The position numbers and the translations under genes were made by a program. Shown here one piece after another: positions 1 to 11,323 of a stretch of DNA of 64,000 bases. This stretch comes from Xanthostigma xanthostigma (taxonomy: Eukaryota > Arthropoda > Insecta > Raphidioptera > Raphidiidae). Position 1 is the first letter of the stretch. Each line of letters begins with the position of its first letter. The notes below the pieces were generated by a model that ran no database searches, was not told the origin of the DNA, and saw nothing but the letters and a program-made list of their open reading frames with translations. The DNA lies in assembly GCA_963575645.1 (NCBI GenBank), contig OY754466.1, positions 31,404,001 through 31,468,000 of the forward strand, given 5' to 3'.

Positions 1-302
1 ATTTACTATCATTTTGACGCATACAAGCAGTTTTTACATGCTTTATGACAATTAGGTGCAAATGAGTCCTTATAGGCAAAATTGCTTTATTTCATGAGGG
101 TAAGTCTATTTACACTATAACATTCAGGTTTGGATCATTCTCTCATAAGAAAATGCAAACTGCATATTAACCATTATTTTAACGCATACAAGCAGTTTTA
201 CATGCTTTATGACAATTAGGGGCAAATGGGTCCTTATAGGCAAAATTGCTTTATTTTATGAAGGTAAGTCTATTTACACTAAAACATTCAGGTTTGGATC
301 TG
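1..302 (+). repeat. Left-edge monomers, continuation of an array that starts outside the window
   Basis: The window opens inside a monomer at ATTTACTATC. The same stretch recurs at 3302 (offset 3,301 bp, 20 monomers) and at 16331, followed in each case by the monomer with the one-base-shorter CAGTTTTACATG. Position 43 reads TTTTGACGC-like sequence where other copies read TTTTAACGC. The array therefore extends leftward, and this segment is a member of a block used at least three times in the left domain. Confidence 0.85.
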
Positions 303-1458
303 TCTCTCATAAGAAAATGCAAACTGCATATTAACCATTTTTTTTAACGCTGACAAGCAATTTTTACATGCTTTATGACAATTAGAAGCAAATGAGTCTT
401 TATAGGCAAAATTGCTTTATTTCATGAAGGTAAGTCTATTTACACTATAACATTCAGGTTTGGATCATTCTCTCATAAGAAAATGTAAACTGCATATTAA
501 CCATTATTTTAACGCAGACAAGCAGTTTTTACATGCTTCACGACAATTGCGTGCAAATGAGTCCTTATAGGCAAAATTGCTTTATTTTACAAAGGTAAGT
601 CTATTTACACTATAACATTCAGGTTTGGATAATTCTCTCATAAGAAAATGCAAACTGCATATTAACCATTATTTTACCGCTGACAAGCAGTTTTTACATG
701 CTTTACGACAATTAGGTGCAAATGAGTCCTTATAGGCAAAAGTGCTTTATTATATGAGGGTAAGTCTATTTACACTATAACATTCAGGTTTGGAACATTC
801 TCTCTTAAGAAAATACAAACTGCATATTTAGTATCATTTTCACGCAGACAAGCAGTTTTCACATGTTTTACGACAATTAGGTGGAAATAAGTCCTTAAAG
901 GCAAAATTGTTTTATTTCACAAAGGTAAGTCTACTTTCACTATAACATTTAGGTTTGGATCATTCTTTCATAAGAAAATGCAAACTGCATATTAACCATT
1001 ATTTTAACGCAGACAAGCAGTTTTTACACGCTTCACGACAATTGCGTTCAAATGAGTCCTTATAGGCAAAATTGCTTTATTTTACAAAGGTAAGTCTATT
1101 TACACTATAACATTCAGGTTTGGATCATTCTCTCCTAAGAAAATGCAAACTGCATATTAACCTTTATTTTAACGCATACAAGCAGTTTTTATATGCTTTA
1201 TGACAATTAGGGGCAAATGAGTCCTTATAGGCAAGATTGCTTTATTTCATGAAGGGTAAGTCTATTTACACTAAAACATTCAGGTTTGGATCTGTCTCTC
1301 ATAAGAAAATGCAAACTGCATATTAACCATTATTTAAACGCAGACAAGCAGTTTTTACATGCTATACGACAATTAGGTGCAAATAAGTCTTTATAGGCAA
1401 AATTGCTTTATTTCATGAGGGTAAGTCTTATTACACTATACATTCAGGTTTGGATCAT
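303..1458 (+). repeat. 7-monomer higher-order repeat, copy 1 (1,156 bp)
   Basis: This unit has seven monomers that can be told apart: one with CCATTTTTTTTAACGC and AGAAGC, one with TTCACGAC and GCGTGC, one with TTTTACCGC and AAAGTGC, one with TTTAGTATC and CTTAAAGG, one with TACACGCTTC and GCGTTC, one with GCAAGATTGC and GAAGGGTAAG, and one with GCTATACGAC and CTTATTACACTATACATT. All of these private variants recur in the same order 1,156 bp downstream. I saw no mismatch between the two copies. Left of 303 the two diverge (TCTGTCTC against TCATTCTC). Confidence 0.93.
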
Positions 1459-2614
1459 TCTCTCATAAGAAAATGCAAACTGCATATTAACCATTTTTTT
1501 TAACGCTGACAAGCAATTTTTACATGCTTTATGACAATTAGAAGCAAATGAGTCTTTATAGGCAAAATTGCTTTATTTCATGAAGGTAAGTCTATTTACA
1601 CTATAACATTCAGGTTTGGATCATTCTCTCATAAGAAAATGTAAACTGCATATTAACCATTATTTTAACGCAGACAAGCAGTTTTTACATGCTTCACGAC
1701 AATTGCGTGCAAATGAGTCCTTATAGGCAAAATTGCTTTATTTTACAAAGGTAAGTCTATTTACACTATAACATTCAGGTTTGGATAATTCTCTCATAAG
1801 AAAATGCAAACTGCATATTAACCATTATTTTACCGCTGACAAGCAGTTTTTACATGCTTTACGACAATTAGGTGCAAATGAGTCCTTATAGGCAAAAGTG
1901 CTTTATTATATGAGGGTAAGTCTATTTACACTATAACATTCAGGTTTGGAACATTCTCTCTTAAGAAAATACAAACTGCATATTTAGTATCATTTTCACG
2001 CAGACAAGCAGTTTTCACATGTTTTACGACAATTAGGTGGAAATAAGTCCTTAAAGGCAAAATTGTTTTATTTCACAAAGGTAAGTCTACTTTCACTATA
2101 ACATTTAGGTTTGGATCATTCTTTCATAAGAAAATGCAAACTGCATATTAACCATTATTTTAACGCAGACAAGCAGTTTTTACACGCTTCACGACAATTG
2201 CGTTCAAATGAGTCCTTATAGGCAAAATTGCTTTATTTTACAAAGGTAAGTCTATTTACACTATAACATTCAGGTTTGGATCATTCTCTCATAAGAAAAT
2301 GCAAACTGCATATTAACCTTTATTTTAACGCATACAAGCAGTTTTTATATGCTTTATGACAATTAGGGGCAAATGAGTCCTTATAGGCAAGATTGCTTTA
2401 TTTCATGAAGGGTAAGTCTATTTACACTAAAACATTCAGGTTTGGATCTGTCTCTCATAAGAAAATGCAAACTGCATATTAACCATTATTTAAACGCAGA
2501 CAAGCAGTTTTTACATGCTATACGACAATTAGGTGCAAATAAGTCTTTATAGGCAAAATTGCTTTATTTCATGAGGGTAAGTCTTATTACACTATACATT
2601 CAGGTTTGGATCAT
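1459..2614 (+). repeat. 7-monomer higher-order repeat, copy 2 (1,156 bp)
   Basis: Direct tandem copy of 303-1458 at offset 1,156 bp. Diagnostic matches include CTATACGAC at 1363 and 2519, TAACGCTGAC at 345 and 1501, and the one-base deletion in ACTATACATT in both. The copy ends where 2615 onward continues with the ordinary CCATTATTTTAACGCAGAC instead of the long T run. Parts of the same seven-monomer set (long-T monomer followed by the TTCACGAC monomer) recur at about 4,950-5,220 and 14,690-14,950, so this unit was assembled from monomers used elsewhere in the left domain. Confidence 0.93.
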
Positions 2615-5600
2615 TCTCTCATAAGAAAATGCAAACTGCATATTAACCATTATTTTAACGCAGACAAGCAGTTTTTACATGCTTTACGACAATTAGGTGC
2701 AAATGAGTCCTTATAGGCAAAATTGCTTTATTTTACAAAGGTAAGTTTACTTAAACTATAACATTCAGGTTTGGATCATTCTCTCATAAGAAAATGCAAA
2801 CTGCATATTAACTATTATTTTAACGCATACAAGCAGTTTTTACAAGCTTTATAACAATTAGGTGCAAATGAGTCCTTATAGGCAAAATTGCTTTATTTCA
2901 TGAGGGTTAGTCTATTTACACTATAACATTTAGGTTTGGATCATTCTCTCATAAGAAAATGCAAACTGCATATTTACTATCATTTTAACGCATACAAGCA
3001 GTTTTTACATGCTTTATGACAATTAGGGGCAAATGAAACCTTATAGGCAAAATTGCTTTATTTCATTAAGGTAAGTCTATTTACACTATAACATTCAGGT
3101 TTGGATCATTCTCTCATAAGAAAATGCAAACTGCATATTAACCATTATTTTAACGCTGACAAGCAGTTTTTACATGCTTTACGACAATTAGGTGCAAATG
3201 AGTCCTTATAGGCAAAATTGCTTTATTTCATTAAGGTAAGTCTATTTACACTATAACATTTAGGTTTGGATCATTCTCTCATAAGAAAATGCAAACTGCA
3301 TATTTACTATCATTTTAACGCATACAAGCAGTTTTTACATGCTTTATGACAATTAGGTGCAAATGAGTCCTTATAGGCAAAATTGCTTTATTTCATGAGG
3401 GTAAGTCTATTTACACTATAACATTCAGGTTTGGATCATTCTCTCATAAGAAAATGCAAACTGCATATTAACCATTATTTTAACGCATACAAGCAGTTTT
3501 ACATGCTTTATGACAATTAGGGGCAAATGGGTCCTTATAGGCAAAATTGCTTTATTTTATGAAGGTAAGTCTATTTACACTAAAACATTCAGGTTTGGAT
3601 CTGTGTCTCATATGAAAATGCAAACTGCATATTAACCATTATTTAAACGCAGACAAGCAGTTTTTACATGCTTTACGACAATTAGGTGCAAATAAGTCTT
3701 TATAGGCAAAATTGCTTTATTTCATGAGGGTAAGTCTATTTACACTATAACATTCAGGTTTGGATCATTCTCTCATAAGAAAATGCAAACTGCATATTAA
3801 CCATTATTTTAACGCAGACAAGCAGTTTTTACATGCTTAACGACAATTAGGTGCAAATGAATCCTTATAGGCAAAATTGCTTTATTTTACAAAGGTAAGT
3901 TAACTTAAACTATAACATTCAGGTTTGGATCATTCTCTCATAAGAAAATGCAAACTGCATATTAACTATTATTTTAACGCATACAAGCAGTTTTACATGC
4001 TTTATGACAATTAGGGGCAAATGGGTCCTTATAGGCAAAATTGCTTTATTTCATGAAGGTTAGTCTATTTACACTATAACATTCAGGTTTGGATTATTCT
4101 CTCATAAGAAAATGCAAACTGCATATTAACCATTATTTTAACGCAGACAAGCAGTTTTTACATGCTTTACGACAATTAGGTGCAAATGAGTCCTTATAGG
4201 CGAAATTGCTTTATTTCATGAAGGTAAGTCTATTTACACTATAACATTCAGGTTTGGATCATTCTCTCATAAGAAAATGTAAACTGCATATTAACCATTA
4301 TTTTAACGCAGACAAGCAGTTTTTACATGCTTCACGACAATTGCGTGCAAATGAGTCCTTATAGGCAAAATTGCTTTATTCTACAAAGGTAAGTCTATTT
4401 ACACTATAACATTCAGGTTTGGATCATTTTTTCATAAGAAAATGCAATTTGCATATTTACCATTATTTTAACGCATACAAGCAGTTTTTACATGCTTTAT
4501 GACAATAAGGGGCAAATGAGTCCTTATAGGCAAAATTGCTTTATTTCATGAAGGTAAGTCTATTTACACTATAACATTCAGGTTTGGATCATTCTCTCAT
4601 AAGAAAATGCAAACTGCATATTAACCATTATTTTAACGCATACAAGCAGTTTTTACAAGCTTTATGACAATTAGGTGCAAATGAGTCCTTATAGGCAAAA
4701 TTGCTTTATTTCATGAGGGTTAGTCTATTTACACTATAACATTTAGGTTTGGATCATTCTTTCATAAGAAAATGCAAACTGCATATTTACTATCATTTTA
4801 ACGCATACAAGCAGTTTTTACATGCTTTATGACTATTAGGGGCAAATGAGTCCTTATAGGCAAAATTGGTTTATTTCATGAAGGTAAGTCTATTTACACT
4901 ATAACATTCAGGTTTGGATCATTCTCTCATAAGAAAATGCAAACTGCATATTAACCATTTTTTTTAACGCTGACAAGCAATTTTTACATGCTTTATGACA
5001 ATTAGAAGCAAATGAGTCTTTATAGGCAAAATTGCTTTATTTCATGAAGGTAAGTCTATTTACACTATAACATTCAGGTTTGGATCATTCTCTCATAAGA
5101 AAATGTAAACTGCATATTAACCATTATTTTAACGCAGACAAGCAGTTTTTACATGCTTCACGACAATTGCGTGCAAATGAGTCCTTATAGGCAAAATTGC
5201 TTTATTTTACAAAGGTAAGTCTATTTACATTATAACATTCAGGTTTGGATCATTCTCTCATAAGAAAATGCAAACTGCATATTGACCATTATTTTAACGC
5301 ATACAAGCAGTTTTTACATGCTTAATGACAATTAGGTGCAAATGAGTCCTTATAGGCAAAATCGCTTTATTTCATGAAAGGTAAGTCTATTTACACTATA
5401 ACATTCAGGTTTAGATTTTTATCTCATAAGAAAATGCAAACTGCATATTAACCATTATTTAAACGCAGACAAGCAGTTTTTACATGCTTTACGACAATTA
5501 GGTGCAAATGAGTCTTTATAAGCAAAATTGCTTTATTTCATGAGGGTAAGTCTATCTACACTATAACATTCAGGTTTGGATCATTCTCTCATAAGAAAAT

Positions 5601-6308
5601 GCAAACTGCATATTTACTATCATTTTCACGCAGACAAGCAGTTTTTACATGCTTCACGACAATTGCGTGCAAATGAGTCCTTATAGGCAAAATTGCTTTA
5701 TTTTACAAAGGTAAGTCTATTTACACTTAAACATTCAGGGTTAATTTATTCTCTCATAAGAAAATGCAAACTGCTTATTAACCATTATTTTAACGCATAC
5801 AAGCAGTTTTTACATGCTTTATGACAATTAGGGGCAAATAAGTCCTTATAGGCAAAATTGCTTTATTTTATGAAGGTAAGTCTATTTACACTATAACATT
5901 CAGGTTTGGATCATTCTCTCATAAGAAAATGCAAACTGCATATTAACCATTATTTTAACGCATACAAGCTGTTTTTACATGCTTTATGACAATTAGGTGC
6001 AAATGAGTCCTTATAGGCAAAATTGCTTTATTTCATGAAGGTAAGTCTATTTACACTATAACATTCAGGTTTGGATCATTCTCTCATAAGAAAATGCAAA
6101 CTGCATATTTACTATCATTTTAACGCATACAAGCAGTTTTTACATGCTTTATGACAATTAAGTGCAAATGAGTCCTTATAGGCAAAATTGCTTTATTTCA
6201 TGAAGGTAAGTCTATTTACACTATAACATTCAGGTTTGGATCATTCTCTCATAAGAAAATGCAAACTGCATATTACCCATTATTTAAACGCAGACAAGCA
6301 GTTTTTAA
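2615..6308 (+). repeat. Mixed monomers without a short local period
   Basis: About 22 monomers of several classes with no perfect local duplication that I could see. Sub-blocks reappear elsewhere. The GTTTACTTAAAC variant at 2745 recurs at 15774. About 3,300-4,500 aligns with about 12,800-14,200 and 16,950-18,130, including the unusual AAAATGCAATTTGC at 4441, 14172 and 18109. The pair with GTTTAGATTTTTATC (about 5,410) and GGGTTAATTTATTC (about 5,738) recurs at 18.7-19.0 and 19.4-19.7 kb. No gene or non-satellite sequence is present. Confidence 0.85.
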
Positions 6309-8451
6309 ATGCTTTACGACAATTAGGTGCAAATGAGTCTTTATAAGCAAAATTGCTTTATTTCATGAGGGTAAGTCTATCTACACTATAACATTCAGGT
6401 TTGGATCATTCTCTCATAAGAAAATGCAAACTGCATATTAACCATTATTTTAACGCATACAAGCAATTTTTACATGCTTTATGACAATTAGGGGCAAATA
6501 AGTCCTTATAGGCAAAATTGCTTTATTTCATGAAGGTTAGTCTATTTACACTATAACATTAAGGTTTGGATTATTCTCTCATAAGAAATTGCAAACTGCA
6601 TATTAACCATTATTTTAACGCAGACAAGCAGTTTTTACATGCTTTACGACAATTAGGTGCAAATGAGTCCTTATAGGCGAAATTGCTTTATTTCACAAAG
6701 GTAAGTTTACTTACACTATTACATTCAGGTTTGGATCATTCTCTCACAAGAAAATGCAAACTGCATATTAACTATTATTTTAACGCATACAAGCAGTTTT
6801 TACATGCTTTATGACAATTAGGGGCAAATGGGTCCTTATAGGCAAAATTGCTTTATTTCATGAAGGTTAGTCTATTTTCACTATAACATTCAGGTTTGGA
6901 TTGTTCTCTCATAAGAAAATGCAAACTGCATATTATCCATTATTTTAACGCATACAAGCAGTTTTTACATGCTTTATGACAATTAGGGGATAATGAGTCC
7001 TTATAGGCAAAATTGCTTTATTTTACAAAGGTAAGTCTATTTTCACCATAACATTCAGGTTTTGATCATTCTCTCATAAGAAAATGCAAACTGCATATTA
7101 TACATTATTTTAACGCATACAAGCAGTTTTTACATGCTTTATGACAATTAGGGGCAAATGAGTCCTTATAGGCAAAATTGCTTTATTTCATGAAGGTAAG
7201 TCTATTTTCACTATAACATTCAGGTTTGGATCGTTCTCTCATAAGAAAATGCAAACTGCATATTAACCATTATTTTAACGCATACAAGCAGTTTTTACAT
7301 GCTTTATGACAATTAGGGGCAAATGAGTCCTTATAGGCAAAATTGCTTTTTTTCATAAAGATAAGTCTATTTAGACTATAAATTCAGGTTTGGATCATTC
7401 TCTCATAAAAAAATGCAAAATGCATATTAACCATTATTTTAACCCTGACAAGCAGTTTTTACATGCTTTACGACAATTAGGTGCAAATGAGTCCTTAAAG
7501 GCAAAATTGTTTTATTTCCCAAAGGTAAGTCAACTTTCACTATAACATTCAGGTTTGGATCATTCTCTCATAAGAAAATGCAAACTGCATATTAACCATT
7601 ATTTTAACGCAGAGAAGCAGTTTTTACATGCTTCACGACAATTGCGTGCAAATGAGTCCTTATAGGCAAAAATGCCTTATTTTACAAAGGTAAGTCTAGT
7701 TACACTATAACATTCAGGTTTGGATCATTCTCTCATAAGAAAATGCAAACTGCATATTATACATTATTTTAACGCATACAAGCAGTTTTTACATGCTTTA
7801 TGACAATTAGGGGCAAAAGAGTCCTTATAGGCAAAATTGCTTTATTTCATGAATGTATGTCTATTTACACTATAACAAACAGGTTTAGATCATTCTCTCA
7901 TAAGAAAATGCAAACTGCATATTAACCATTTTCTTAACGCTGACAAGCAGTTTTTACACGCTTTATGACAATTAGAAGCAAATGAGTCTTTATAGGCAAA
8001 ATTGCTTTATTTCATAAGGTAAGTCTATTTACACTATAACATTCAGGTTTGGATCATTCTCTCATAAGAAAATGTAAACTGCATATTAACCATTATTTTA
8101 ACGCAGACAAGCAGTTTTTACATGGTTTACGACAATTAGGTGCAAATAAGTCCTTAAAGGCAAAATTGTTTTATTTCACAAAGGTAAGTCTACTTTCACT
8201 ATAACATTCAGGTTTGGATCGTTCTCTCATAAGAAAATGCAAACTGCATATTAACCATTATTTTAACGCATACAAGCAGTTTTTACATGCTTTATGACAA
8301 TTAGGGGCAAATGGGTCCTTATAGGCAAAATTACTTTATTTCATGAAGGTTAGTCTATTTTCACTATAACATTCAGGTTTGGATCGTTCTCTCATAAGAA
8401 AATGCAAACTGCATATTATCCATTATTTTAACGCATACAAGCAGTTTTTAC
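6309..8451 (+). repeat. 13-monomer higher-order repeat, copy 1 (2,143 bp)
   Basis: Thirteen monomers that are repeated in order at offset 2,143 bp. Private variants shared by both copies include GTCTATCTACAC, ACATTAAGGTTTGG, TAAGAAATTGC, GTTTTGATC, AGGGGATAATG, TTTCCCAAAGG, AAATGCCTTAT, GTCTAGTTAC and AACAAACAGG. I saw one substitution in the unit, ATAAATTCAGG at about 7380 against ATAATTTCAGG at about 9523. The left breakpoint is sharp: position 6308 differs (TTTTTAAATG against TTTTTACATG) and identity runs from 6309. Confidence 0.92.
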
Positions 8452-10594
8452 ATGCTTTACGACAATTAGGTGCAAATGAGTCTTTATAAGCAAAATTGCT
8501 TTATTTCATGAGGGTAAGTCTATCTACACTATAACATTCAGGTTTGGATCATTCTCTCATAAGAAAATGCAAACTGCATATTAACCATTATTTTAACGCA
8601 TACAAGCAATTTTTACATGCTTTATGACAATTAGGGGCAAATAAGTCCTTATAGGCAAAATTGCTTTATTTCATGAAGGTTAGTCTATTTACACTATAAC
8701 ATTAAGGTTTGGATTATTCTCTCATAAGAAATTGCAAACTGCATATTAACCATTATTTTAACGCAGACAAGCAGTTTTTACATGCTTTACGACAATTAGG
8801 TGCAAATGAGTCCTTATAGGCGAAATTGCTTTATTTCACAAAGGTAAGTTTACTTACACTATTACATTCAGGTTTGGATCATTCTCTCACAAGAAAATGC
8901 AAACTGCATATTAACTATTATTTTAACGCATACAAGCAGTTTTTACATGCTTTATGACAATTAGGGGCAAATGGGTCCTTATAGGCAAAATTGCTTTATT
9001 TCATGAAGGTTAGTCTATTTTCACTATAACATTCAGGTTTGGATTGTTCTCTCATAAGAAAATGCAAACTGCATATTATCCATTATTTTAACGCATACAA
9101 GCAGTTTTTACATGCTTTATGACAATTAGGGGATAATGAGTCCTTATAGGCAAAATTGCTTTATTTTACAAAGGTAAGTCTATTTTCACCATAACATTCA
9201 GGTTTTGATCATTCTCTCATAAGAAAATGCAAACTGCATATTATACATTATTTTAACGCATACAAGCAGTTTTTACATGCTTTATGACAATTAGGGGCAA
9301 ATGAGTCCTTATAGGCAAAATTGCTTTATTTCATGAAGGTAAGTCTATTTTCACTATAACATTCAGGTTTGGATCGTTCTCTCATAAGAAAATGCAAACT
9401 GCATATTAACCATTATTTTAACGCATACAAGCAGTTTTTACATGCTTTATGACAATTAGGGGCAAATGAGTCCTTATAGGCAAAATTGCTTTTTTTCATA
9501 AAGATAAGTCTATTTAGACTATAATTTCAGGTTTGGATCATTCTCTCATAAAAAAATGCAAAATGCATATTAACCATTATTTTAACCCTGACAAGCAGTT
9601 TTTACATGCTTTACGACAATTAGGTGCAAATGAGTCCTTAAAGGCAAAATTGTTTTATTTCCCAAAGGTAAGTCAACTTTCACTATAACATTCAGGTTTG
9701 GATCATTCTCTCATAAGAAAATGCAAACTGCATATTAACCATTATTTTAACGCAGAGAAGCAGTTTTTACATGCTTCACGACAATTGCGTGCAAATGAGT
9801 CCTTATAGGCAAAAATGCCTTATTTTACAAAGGTAAGTCTAGTTACACTATAACATTCAGGTTTGGATCATTCTCTCATAAGAAAATGCAAACTGCATAT
9901 TATACATTATTTTAACGCATACAAGCAGTTTTTACATGCTTTATGACAATTAGGGGCAAAAGAGTCCTTATAGGCAAAATTGCTTTATTTCATGAATGTA
10001 TGTCTATTTACACTATAACAAACAGGTTTAGATCATTCTCTCATAAGAAAATGCAAACTGCATATTAACCATTTTCTTAACGCTGACAAGCAGTTTTTAC
10101 ACGCTTTATGACAATTAGAAGCAAATGAGTCTTTATAGGCAAAATTGCTTTATTTCATAAGGTAAGTCTATTTACACTATAACATTCAGGTTTGGATCAT
10201 TCTCTCATAAGAAAATGTAAACTGCATATTAACCATTATTTTAACGCAGACAAGCAGTTTTTACATGGTTTACGACAATTAGGTGCAAATAAGTCCTTAA
10301 AGGCAAAATTGTTTTATTTCACAAAGGTAAGTCTACTTTCACTATAACATTCAGGTTTGGATCGTTCTCTCATAAGAAAATGCAAACTGCATATTAACCA
10401 TTATTTTAACGCATACAAGCAGTTTTTACATGCTTTATGACAATTAGGGGCAAATGGGTCCTTATAGGCAAAATTACTTTATTTCATGAAGGTTAGTCTA
10501 TTTTCACTATAACATTCAGGTTTGGATCGTTCTCTCATAAGAAAATGCAAACTGCATATTATCCATTATTTTAACGCATACAAGCAGTTTTTAC
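8452..10594 (+). repeat. 13-monomer higher-order repeat, copy 2 (2,143 bp)
   Basis: Tandem copy of 6309-8451. The match runs to about 10602, where copy 1 reads CTTTACGAC and this copy reads CTTTATGAC. After the end, 10,600-11,000 resembles 6,980-7,380 again, but with extra differences such as AAAATTTGTTTT and TTGGATC in place of TTTGATC. That suggests an older, partial third unit. Very similar monomers reappear about 46 kb to the right, at 56.1-57.0 and 58.8-60.3 kb. Confidence 0.92.
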
Positions 10595-11205
10595 ATGCTT
10601 TATGACAATTAGGGGATAATGAGTCCTTATAGGCAAAATTTGTTTTATTTTACAAAGGTAAGTCTATTTTCACTATAACATTCAGGTTTGGATCATTCTC
10701 TCATAAGAAAATGCAAACTGCATATTATACATTATTTTAACGCATACAAGCAGTTTTTACATGCTTTATGACAATTAGGGGCAAATGAGTCCTTATAGGC
10801 AAAATTGCTTTATTTCATGAAGGTAAGTCTATTTTCACTATAACATTCAGGTTTGGATCGTTCTCTCATAAGAAAATGCAAACTGCATATTAACCATTAT
10901 TTTAACGCATACAAGCAGTTTTTACATGCTTTATGACAATTAGGGGCAAATGAGTCCTTATAGGCAAAATTGCTTTATTTCATAAAGGTAAGTCTATTTA
11001 GACTATAACATTCAGGTTTGGATCATTCTCTCATAAGAAAATGCAAACTGCATATTAACTATTATTTTAACCCTGACAAGCAGTTTTTACATGCTTTACG
11101 ACAATTAGGTGCAAATGAGTCCTTATAGGCAAAATTGCTTTATTTCATGAGGGTAAGTCTATTTACACTATAACATTCAGGTTTGGATCATTCTCTCATA
11201 AGAAA

Positions 11206-11218
11206 ATGCAAACTGCAT
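11206..11218. other. Dyad ATGCA-AAC-TGCAT, one per monomer
   Basis: A five-base inverted repeat with a three-base spacer, given here for the representative monomer and present in most copies. Beyond one A/A mismatch the flanks AA and TT can pair further. Some monomers lose it (AATTTGCAT at 4445, CAGTGTGCAT at 22241). Short dyads like this are known features of many centromeric satellites. Function here is inference. Confidence 0.6.
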
Positions 11219-11242
11219 ATTAACCATTATTTTAACGCATAC

Positions 11243-11261
11243 AAGCAGTTTTTACATGCTT
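11243..11261. other. Dyad AAGCA to TGCTT with a 9-base spacer, one per monomer
   Basis: Inverted repeat AAGCA...TGCTT around a T-rich spacer, seen in nearly all monomers. Exceptions carry CAAGCTG, CAAACAG or CATGGTTT. It lies 25 bases downstream of the ATGCA dyad, so each monomer presents two hairpin-capable elements in a fixed arrangement. GCAAAATTGC (11294-11303) and the perfect palindrome TTCATGAA (11309-11316) follow. Confidence 0.5.
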
Positions 11262-11314
11262 TATGACAATTAGGGGCAAATAAGTCCTTATAGGCAAAAT
11301 TGCTTTATTTCATG

Positions 11315-11323
11315 AAGGTAAGT
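11315..11323 (+). other. Consensus-like 5' splice donor AAG|GTAAGT in the monomer
   Basis: Most monomers carry AAGGTAAGT or GGGTAAGT, which matches the eukaryotic donor consensus MAG|GTRAGT. A subset reads GGTTAGT. Acceptor-like TTATAG|G occurs in the next monomer, so a plus-strand transcript would offer AT-rich introns of 141 nt (11318 to 11458). ATTCAG|G at 11345 is also acceptor-like but would leave only 28 nt. The match is visible; transcription and splicing are not shown. Confidence 0.35.

Noticed and set aside
150-165. CTATAAC near the monomer end as a TATA box or promoter
   Set aside because: It occurs in nearly every monomer with no accompanying coding region or other promoter feature. 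In 68% AT DNA such a word is weak evidence.
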